From assembly GCA_046728115.1 (NCBI GenBank), contig JBKPDW010000635.1, forward strand, positions 1 to 21,730: DNA of 21,730 bases. The letters are read 5' to 3'. How positions within the stretch are numbered: position 1 is the first letter of the stretch; each line of letters opens with the position of its first letter. A program made the position numbers and the translations under genes. A model generated the notes under the pieces. The model was not told where the DNA came from and ran no database searches. It saw only the letters and a list, made by a program, of their open reading frames with translations. The DNA is from CAVSWN01 sp046728115. GTDB lineage: Bacteria; Acidobacteriota; Vicinamibacteria; Vicinamibacterales; CAVVIG01. Shown in pieces: positions 16,780 through 21,730 of the stretch.

Positions 16780-17925
16780 TCAGCTGCGGAAGCGTGTGAT
16801 ATCGGGCGAGCCGACCCCGGTCCTGGCCATCTGGTCGCGGCTCATTTCCGACGTGGTCGCAATGCCCTGGACCTTGAGCTTGAACTCGTCCTCGTTGCTG
16901 GCCCAGCGCAGCGCCTCCTCGTAGGACACCAGTCCCTGCTCGTAGAGATGGAAGATCGATTGATCGAAGGTCTGCATTCCGTACTGCGATGTCCCCGACG
17001 CGATCGCCGAGGAAATCTGGTGGGTCTTGTCCTTGTCCACGATGCAGTCTCGAATGTAGGGCGTGCTGATCATCACCTCGACGGCAGGGGCACGGCCCGC
17101 GCCGTCGGCGCGCGGCAGCAGGCGTTGCGAGACGACCGCCTTCAGCACGCTCGCCAACTGCAGCCGGATCTGCTTCTGCTGGTGGGGCGGGTACACGGTG
17201 ACGATGCGATTGATGGTTTCCGTGGCGTCCAGCGTATGCAGGGTCGAAAAGACGAGATGGCCGGTTTCGGCCGCAAGCAGCGCCGTGTCGATGGTGTCGA
17301 AATCGCGCATTTCGCCGACCAGAATCACGTCGGGATCCTGTCGAAGCGCACTGCGCAGCGCCTGAGCGAACGACTTCGTGTCGACCGCTACTTCGCGCTG
17401 ATTCACGATCGCCTTGTTGTCGCGATGGACGAACTCGATTGGATCTTCGACCGTCATTACGTGCGTCGGACGGGTGCGATTGATGTGGTCGATCATCGCG
17501 GCAAGCGTCGTGGTCTTGCCGCTGCCGGTCGTGCCGGTCACCAGAACGAGACCGCGTTCTTCGTCGGCGATCTTCTTGAGGACGGGCGGCAGTCCCAGTT
17601 CCTCGAACGTGCGTATCTGCATGGGGATGAGCCGGATCACCATGCCGACCATGCTGCGCTGCTGAAAGATATTGCACCTGAAGCGTCCGAGTCCGGGGAC
17701 GCTGTAGGCGAGATCGACCTCCTGCGTTTCCTTGAATTTCTGCCGCACCGCCGTCGACATCACCGCCGTTGTCATCGCGACGAGGTCGTCGTGGTCCAGG
17801 CGCTTGGCGGTCGTGGCCGGCACGAGCGCGCCGCGCAGGCGCATCACCGGGAAGGTTCCGACCTTCAGGTGCAGATCGGAGGCGCCGCTTTCGACTGCGA
17901 TCTTCAGCAGATCGTTGACGTGCAA
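16780..17925 (-). CDS. pilT: Twitching motility ATPase (PilT/PilU family)
   Basis: 381 residues. A hexameric cytoplasmic ATPase that powers type IV pilus retraction at the inner membrane. It starts with the PilT-typical LLKIAVESGASDLHLKVG. Walker A is GTTGSGKTTT (131-140), the Asp box VEDPIEFVHRD follows, Walker B is PDVILVGEMRD and the His box HLVFSTLHT. The C-terminal region reads THQISSAIASG and YGMQTFDQSIFHLYEQGLVS, which lacks the exact AIRNLIRE motif of classical PilT, so a PilU-like role is possible. The start is TTG 17925 with GAGAGG six bases upstream, only two bases after the ilvE stop. No other pilus gene is present here. Confidence 0.93.
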   Translation of the reverse strand: MHVNDLLKIAVESGASDLHLKVGTFPVMRLRGALVPATTAKRLDHDDLVAMTTAVMSTAVRQKFKETQEVDLAYSVPGLGRFRCNIFQQRSMVGMVIRLIPMQIRTFEELGLPPVLKKIADEERGLVLVTGTTGSGKTTTLAAMIDHINRTRPTHVMTVEDPIEFVHRDNKAIVNQREVAVDTKSFAQALRSALRQDPDVILVGEMRDFDTIDTALLAAETGHLVFSTLHTLDATETINRIVTVYPPHQQKQIRLQLASVLKAVVSQRLLPRADGAGRAPAVEVMISTPYIRDCIVDKDKTHQISSAIASGTSQYGMQTFDQSIFHLYEQGLVSYEEALRWASNEDEFKLKVQGIATTSEMSRDQMARTGVGSPDITRFRS

Positions 17926-17927
17926 GC

Positions 17928-18899
17928 CTATCCTCTCGCCTCTACCGGATTCTCGACGCGCAGGGCCGCTTCCTCCTGATAGACGTAGGTCAGCCAGCCG
18001 TGCGTATCCGGCTCTTCGCCGTTGATGATCTCGAAGAACGCGCGCTGCAGCGTTGCGGTGATCGGTCCGCGCCGGCCGCTTCCGATCGGGATCTTGTCGA
18101 GCGATCGGACGGGTGTGATCTCGGCGGCGGTGCCGACAAGGAACACCTCGTCCGCGACGTACAATGACTCGCGCGGAAGCACGGTCTCGTGGACCGGGAA
18201 CCCGAGGTCTTTCGCGAGCGTCATCACCGAATCACGGGTGATGCCGCCCAGCACCGATGAGGCCAGCGGCGGCGTAGACAGAACCCCGTCGCGGACGGCA
18301 AAGACATTCTGGCCGCTGCCTTCGCTCACGTTTCCGTAGACGTCGAGGGCGATGCCTTCGGAATAGCCGTCTGCGAGCGCTTCCATCTTGATCAGACCGG
18401 AATTGGCATAGTTGGCGGAGCTTTTGGCCAGCGCCGGCAGCGTATTCGGTGCGATCCGCGACCACGACGAGGTGCGAACGTCGCAGCCTTGGTCGAGGGC
18501 CTCCTTGCCCAGGTAGGCGCCCCATTCCCACAGGATGATTGCCGCGTCCACCGGGCACGTCAGCGGGTTCACCCCAAGCGTCTCGTAGCCTCTGTAGACA
18601 ATCGGCCGGATGTAGCACGCCTTCATCGCATTGGCGCGAATCGTTTCCAGAACGGCGTGCTGCCAGCCGCCGAGATCGAGCGGATAGTCCATCCGATAGA
18701 TCTTCATGGAATGCTGCAAACGCCGCATGTGGGCGTCGAGACGGAAACAGGCAGACCCGCGGGGTGTTTCGTAGCAGCGCGCGCCCTCGAAGACGCTCGA
18801 CCCATAGTGGATCACGTGCGATGCGACATGAATGGTCGCGTCCTTCCACTCGACCAGCTTACCGTTCATCCAAATCTTGCCCGTGCCAGGAAAAGCCAT
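17928..18899 (-). CDS. ilvE: Branched-chain amino acid aminotransferase
   Basis: 323 residues, a fold-type IV PLP aminotransferase for the last step of Leu, Ile and Val synthesis. Landmarks are KIWMNGKLVEWKDATIHV, HYGSSVFEGARCYET, the PLP Lys159 in LPALAKSSANYANSG, EGIALDVYGNVSEGSGQNVF and LGGITRDSVM. ATG 18899 is fixed by AAGGAG about six bases upstream; 31 further in-frame codons upstream run through the inverted-repeat region and are not part of the protein. The stop is two bases from the pilT start. The gene follows the kinase gene on the same strand by 111 bases and may be transcribed with it or from its own promoter. D-amino-acid transaminase and aminodeoxychorismate lyase are less likely because of the IlvE-type N-terminus. 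Confidence 0.93.
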   Translation of the reverse strand: MAFPGTGKIWMNGKLVEWKDATIHVASHVIHYGSSVFEGARCYETPRGSACFRLDAHMRRLQHSMKIYRMDYPLDLGGWQHAVLETIRANAMKACYIRPIVYRGYETLGVNPLTCPVDAAIILWEWGAYLGKEALDQGCDVRTSSWSRIAPNTLPALAKSSANYANSGLIKMEALADGYSEGIALDVYGNVSEGSGQNVFAVRDGVLSTPPLASSVLGGITRDSVMTLAKDLGFPVHETVLPRESLYVADEVFLVGTAAEITPVRSLDKIPIGSGRRGPITATLQRAFFEIINGEEPDTHGWLTYVYQEEAALRVENPVEARG

Positions 18900-18930
18900 C
18901 GCCGCTCCTTCAGGAATTTTATCGCAATTG

Positions 18931-18987
18931 GTGAGTTGGCGAATGAGCGAGTTGGCGCGTGCAGGCTCCAGATCACGCATTCGCCAA
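18931..18987. repeat. Inverted repeat with short-word repeats between kinase and ilvE
   Basis: Perfect ten-base arms TTGGCGAATG (18936-18945) and CATTCGCCAA (18978-18987) are separated by 32 bases. GAGTTGGCG occurs twice (18933-18941 and 18949-18957), and the words run in steps of about seven to eight bases. The repeat lies downstream of the kinase stop and upstream of the ilvE ribosome site, so it could end one transcript or fold in the leader of the other. No T-run follows. Confidence 0.6.
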
Positions 18988-19010
18988 TCCACGAAAATCA
19001 GTGCAGGTCG

Positions 19011-20012
19011 CTACTGCTGTTCGCCACAGAACGGACACCGCTCCGATCGCGCGTGCAGCGGCTTTCGACAATGCCAGCAGAAGCGCGGTGAGGGCGACTC
19101 GCGGGCTTTGAGCCGCAGCTGGATGTCGTCGCCGACCGTGATGCCGGCGGCGGGGTCGGCGGCGTCGTCGGCCGTCCGCAGTGTCCGGCGCGGCCTGGGG
19201 GCGCGGGCCGCCAAAAGGTCGTCCAACAGATCGCCCGCACGCTGATAGCGTGCATGGATTTCGGGCGCCATGGCTTTGAGGACGATGTCGTTGATCGTCT
19301 TCGGAATCTTCTGGTTCTTCAGCCGCGGCGCCGTCAGCAGCTCGCCGCTCATGAGCCGGTCGATATCGGCGGGTGACGGGGTGTCGTAGGGCAGCTCGCC
19401 CGTGAGCATCTGGTACATCGTGACCCCGAGCGAGTATATGTCGGAGGCGAACACCGCCTTGCCGGCGAACTGCTCTGGCGACATGTATGGCGGACTGCCG
19501 ATGACCGTCGTCCCATGCGCCGCGATCTCGAGGAATCGCGACGTTCCGAAGTCGGCCACCTTGATCATGCCGCTGTCCATGACGAGGACGTTCGAGGGTC
19601 TCAAATCGCGATGCAGTACGCCCTGGCGATGCGCGTGATCGACCGCGTTACAGATCTGACACGTGAAGTCGAGGGCTCGCGCCAGATCGAGCGCGCCCTC
19701 GCGCGCGATGATGGCTTCGAGTGTTTCGCCGGGCACGAACTCCATCACGATGAAAAACACGTTTTCCTGCTTCTCCGCGGTGACGACGCCGACGATGTTG
19801 GGATGATTCAAGGCGGCAAGGAGGCGCGGCTCGCGCAGCAGCTCACCGAAGTCGAGGCCCTGTTTATGCGGGACTTTCAGCGCGACTTTCTTGTCGATCC
19901 AGGTATCTTCCGCGAGGTACACCGTCCCGAAGCCGCCGGTGCCGATCGTCGAGAGGATCTTGTACTTCCCGATGACCTGGCCGCGAAAGAACACGCGCCA
20001 GTATAACCTCAC
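19011..20012 (-). CDS. Serine/threonine protein kinase with C-terminal zinc ribbon
   Basis: 333 residues, soluble, with no membrane helix. The Hanks-type kinase domain (about 16-275) has the Gly loop GTGGFG (24-29), Lys46 in VALKV, Glu61, the catalytic loop HRDLRPSN (134-141), DFG 154-156 and the SPE that ends the activation segment (178-180). The Lys normally found two residues after the catalytic Asp is Arg138. The C-terminus carries a four-Cys zinc ribbon (CWHC at 312-315, CPFC at 326-329) after a variable linker. Target unknown. The GTG at 20012 is the longest start; GTG 19994 (dropping six residues) is as likely, since GAGG lies 12 bases before it. It diverges from rsmE across the repeat region. 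Confidence 0.9.
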   Translation of the reverse strand: MRLYWRVFFRGQVIGKYKILSTIGTGGFGTVYLAEDTWIDKKVALKVPHKQGLDFGELLREPRLLAALNHPNIVGVVTAEKQENVFFIVMEFVPGETLEAIIAREGALDLARALDFTCQICNAVDHAHRQGVLHRDLRPSNVLVMDSGMIKVADFGTSRFLEIAAHGTTVIGSPPYMSPEQFAGKAVFASDIYSLGVTMYQMLTGELPYDTPSPADIDRLMSGELLTAPRLKNQKIPKTINDIVLKAMAPEIHARYQRAGDLLDDLLAARAPRPRRTLRTADDAADPAAGITVGDDIQLRLKARESPSPRFCWHCRKPLHARSERCPFCGEQQ

Positions 20013-20023
20013 CGATTAGTACA

Positions 20024-20367
20024 CTACGGTGCCACGGGCGAGGGCCGGCCGCGGTGCTAGGTGCTGCGTGCCGCGGTGCTGCGTGCCGCGGTGCTAGGTG
20101 CTGCGTGCCGCGGTGCTACGTGCTAGGGTGCCACGTGCTAGGGTGCCACGGTGCCACGGGTGGCACGGTGCCACGTGCTGCGTGCTACGGTGCCGCGTGC
20201 TACGGTGCGGCGTGCTACGGTGCCGCGTGCTACGGTGCCGCGTGCCACGACCACGGGGCCACGTGCGAGGTGCCACATGCGAGGTGCCACGTGCGAGGCG
20301 CCACCTGCGAGGTGCCACATGCTAGGGTGCTACGGTGCTACGTGCCACGGTGCCGCGTGCCGCCGCG
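20024..20367. repeat. Array I of degenerate 7-8 nt GTGCYAC/GTGCTAG repeats
   Basis: About three dozen copies of a GTGC-cored word on the plus strand (variants GTGCTAC, GTGCCGC, GTGCTAG, GTGCCAC, GTGCGAG), many with an extra G, so spacing alternates between seven and eight. No unique spacers separate the units. The array begins directly upstream of the kinase start, where its last unit (20024-20032) touches a TGTACTA element. On the kinase sense strand the words read GGCACCGTAGCAC. Confidence 0.9.
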
Positions 20368-20478
20368 ACAACCGCCATTTCCCAGGTGCTCGATGCACGA
20401 TGCGCAGTGCATCGTGGTTCAGTCGTGCTCAGCAAACGAGGTTGAAGGAGCCTGACGATGATTGCCGGAATCCTTCCG
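20368..20478. other. Unique core between the two repeat arrays
   Basis: About 110 bases without the repeat word. It contains a perfect hairpin CGATGCAC/GTGCATCG (20391-20398 and 20407-20414, eight-base loop), a strong AAGGAG ribosome site (20445-20450) with an ATG seven bases further on, and a second perfect hairpin GCCGGAA-TCC-TTCCGGC (20464-20480). No intrinsic-terminator T-run is present. Confidence 0.6.
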
Positions 20479-20493
20479 GCACTCGACACCTAG
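20458..20493 (+). CDS. Possible 11-codon leader ORF upstream of rsmE
   Basis: ATG 20458 is preceded at ideal distance by AAGGAG, the best ribosome site in the intergenic region. The frame encodes MIAGILPALDT and stops at a TAG formed by the first unit of array II. The GCCGGAA/TTCCGGC hairpin lies within it. It could be a leader peptide, or the cut-off start of a former gene overrun by repeats. Confidence 0.3.
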   Translation: MIAGILPALDT

Positions 20494-20592
20494 CACCTGG
20501 CACCCGGCACCGTAGCACCCGGCACCTAGCACCCGGCACCGTAGCACCCGGCACCGGGCACTCAGCACTCTGGCACCAAGCACCGTAGCACC
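20479..20592. repeat. Array II, same repeat family in inverted orientation
   Basis: About fifteen GCAC-cored words on the plus strand (the reverse complement of array I words), partly in regular 14-15 base pairs of the type GGCACCGTAGCACCC and GGCACCTAGCACCC. It ends with GCACCGTAG (20580-20588), a short spacer and TGTACTA just before rsmE. Arrays I and II could pair as long imperfect arms. Confidence 0.88.
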
Positions 20593-20593
20593 A

Positions 20594-20601
20594 TGTACTA
20601 T
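20594..20601 (+). promoter_or_regulatory. Possible -10 element of rsmE
   Basis: TGTACTAT ends seven bases before the rsmE GTG. Reading TACTAT (20596-20601) as a -10 box puts the transcript start at or next to the GTG, which would make a leaderless mRNA. That would fit the lack of any Shine-Dalgarno. No good -35 is seen. Confidence 0.3.
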
Positions 20602-20608
20602 TTCATCC

Positions 20609-21349
20609 GTGCATCGCTTTTTCGCGCCCGCCCTCGATCCCGGCGATGAGCTCGTCGTGCTTCCACGTGATGAGGCCGAGCACCTGACCCGCGTGCTGCG
20701 GCTCGGCGTCGGCGACACCGTGTCGATCTTCGACGGCCGCGGGACGGAGTTCCTGGCCAGAGTCGCCACCGCGTTGCGGCGCGACGTGCGCGTGCAGATT
20801 CTCTCGCGCGTCGATCCAGCGGTCGAACCCTCCGTGCGACTGACGCTCGTCCAGGCAGTGCTGAAGGGCGACAAGATGGACGAGGTGGTGCGCGACGCGG
20901 TCATGCTGGGCGTAGCCGCGATTCAGCCTATCGTGACGAAACGGACCGAGACGACCGTGGCAACGCTGCTGAAGAGCGCGCGAGTCGATCGATGGCGGCG
21001 TGTCGCGCTGGCGTCGGTGAAACAATCCAAACGCGCCGTCTTTCCGGACGTGCACCTGCCGTTGACGCTCGAGACGTTTCTTGATGAGCCGCCGGCAGCA
21101 GTACGCCTGATGCTCGTCGAGCCGGACGCGGCGGCCGATACAGAATCGTTGTCGGCCGTGCAGACTGTAGTGGTTCCCCATGATGCGGCGGTGCTGATCG
21201 GCCCGGAAGGTGGATGGACCGAGCAGGAGTGCGCGGCCTCGCGCTCGCGCGGGGTACGCCTGGTTAACCTGGGCAATCGGACACTACGCGCGGACGCTGT
21301 CCCCGTGGCCGCGATCACCGTGCTGCAGTTCTTGTGGCACGACTTGTAG
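20609..21349 (+). CDS. rsmE: 16S rRNA (uracil-1498-N3)-methyltransferase
   Basis: 246 residues, typical RsmE length. A SPOUT-class enzyme that methylates U1498 of 16S rRNA using SAM. It begins with HRFFAPALD, then a PUA-like N-terminal domain containing HLTRVLRLGVGDTVSIFDGRG. The SPOUT knot follows, with LVQAVLKGDKMDEVVRDAVMLGV, KRTETTV, VKQSKRAVFP, LIGPEGGWTEQE and the SAM-binding LGNRTLRADAVPVAAITVLQ. The GTG 20609 start matches the family start; no ribosome site precedes it, and the bases upstream are the end of repeat array II. It diverges from the kinase and converges with the right-edge gene. Confidence 0.95.
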   Translation: MHRFFAPALDPGDELVVLPRDEAEHLTRVLRLGVGDTVSIFDGRGTEFLARVATALRRDVRVQILSRVDPAVEPSVRLTLVQAVLKGDKMDEVVRDAVMLGVAAIQPIVTKRTETTVATLLKSARVDRWRRVALASVKQSKRAVFPDVHLPLTLETFLDEPPAAVRLMLVEPDAAADTESLSAVQTVVVPHDAAVLIGPEGGWTEQECAASRSRGVRLVNLGNRTLRADAVPVAAITVLQFLWHDL

Positions 21350-21350
21350 A

Positions 21351-21445
21351 GTCGCAAGTCGCACGTGCGCAAGTGTCGCGTGCGCAAGTCTCAAACTGAA
21401 ACCAAGTGCGGACCCACTGCGGACATGACTTCAGACTTGAGACTC
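21351..21445. repeat. Short-word repeats and imperfect inverted repeat between convergent genes
   Basis: CGTGCGCAAGT occurs twice, 15 bases apart (21364-21374 and 21379-21389), within a run of GCAAGT words. AGTCTCAA-A-CTGAA (21387-21400) pairs with TTCAG-AC-TTGAGACT (21430-21444) as 13 pairs around a small internal loop. Located between the stops of rsmE and the right-edge gene, it could serve as a two-way transcript end, although no T-run is seen. Confidence 0.55.
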
Positions 21446-21446
21446 T

Positions 21447-21730
21447 TCACCGTAATACCACATGAAAGTCCTGGGTCTTCACATCCCCGTCCGAGAGAGT
21501 CACGCGAGCCGCGGCGGCGCGATGATCGTCGAGGTACGCAGGCTCGAACCATTCGCCTTGTTCGGCCGGATCAACGGGCACCAGATAGTACTCTCCAGGT
21601 GGCAGACCGCGAATACGGTACTTGCCGGTCTGATCCGGCCGCGCGGTCATGATCTGACGCGCCTGCGGACGCCACAACGACGGGTCGGTGGGAAAGGCCA
21701 ACACCGTGTATTCCGCCATCGGCGTACCGG
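21447..21730 (-). CDS. Carboxypeptidase-regulatory-like domain protein, C-terminal part
   Basis: The frame enters from the right edge (Gly-Thr-Pro precedes the Met at 21719), so only the last 93 or so residues are visible. They show the end of a transthyretin-like/carboxypeptidase regulatory beta-sandwich: EYTVLAFPTDPSLW, TARPDQTGKYRIRGLPPGEYYLV, then EQGEWFEPAYLDD and a final DVKTQDFHVVL strand. Such domains are abundant in predicted secreted proteins of Acidobacteriota. The domain is structural, and the function of the complete protein cannot be inferred. The stop lies 97 bases from the rsmE stop. Confidence 0.8.
   Translation of the reverse strand, partial: GTPMAEYTVLAFPTDPSLWRPQARQIMTARPDQTGKYRIRGLPPGEYYLVPVDPAEQGEWFEPAYLDDHRAAAARVTLSDGDVKTQDFHVVLR

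Noticed and set aside
16948..17979. 343-codon open frame on the plus strand
   Set aside because: Antisense shadow of pilT, whose Walker motifs are intact.
19011..20012. Calling the kinase a pseudokinase because of HRDLRP
   Set aside because: Lys46, Glu61, Asp136 and DFG are all present, and Arg at that position occurs in active kinases.
20054..20588. Cys/Gly/Ala-rich open frames on both strands across the repeat arrays
   Set aside because: They are translations of the GTGCYAC words and exist in several frames at once; no ribosome site or family resemblance.
20024..20592. CRISPR array
   Set aside because: Units are seven to eight bases with no unique spacers, and no cas gene is nearby.

Overview
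The window is a high-GC bacterial chromosome segment carrying ordinary, mostly housekeeping genes. It probably comes from the phylum Acidobacteriota, and a Vicinamibacteria-like lineage is my best guess. Three things point there: an 'acidobacterial duplicated orphan permease' (ADOP/MacB-like) joined to a PadR-like segment, a carboxypeptidase-regulatory-like protein at the right edge, and a serine/threonine kinase with a C-terminal zinc ribbon. LptE and a PilT-family ATPase indicate a diderm (outer membrane) cell with type IV pili. I see no phage, transposase, CRISPR, toxin or tRNA/rRNA gene. GTG and TTG starts are common.

Left part, mostly plus strand (1-10171): the 3' end of a histone-deacetylase-like amidohydrolase; an ADOP permease whose N-terminus is fused in frame to a broken PadR domain; a tight leuS-lptE-holA operon (leuS and lptE overlap by ATGA, 3 nt between lptE and holA); rpsT on the minus strand, convergent with holA; and an ABC exporter ATPase plus membrane subunit divergent from rpsT. 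The rpsT promoter appears to overlap the ATPase start codon.

Middle (10172-18899), mostly minus strand: a 545-base stretch with at most one small coiled-coil ORF. Then, in transcription order from the right, ilvE, pilT, recX, a secreted N-acyl-D-amino-acid-deacylase-like hydrolase, alaS and a secreted lytic transglycosylase. ilvE-pilT and recX-hydrolase are close or overlapping enough to be co-translated. The leaders of alaS and the transglycosylase are both rich in perfect inverted repeats.

Right part (18900-21730): a Ser/Thr kinase (minus) and rsmE (plus) diverge from a 596-base intergenic region. That region is filled with two arrays of 7-8 nt GTGCYAC-type repeats in opposite orientation around a unique core, which holds two hairpins and a short ORF with a strong Shine-Dalgarno. 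The boundaries kinase/ilvE and rsmE/right-edge gene carry different short-word repeats that also form inverted arms. This intergenic repeat architecture, the structured leaders and the PadR-permease fusion are the unusual parts of the window; no new multi-gene system is evident.
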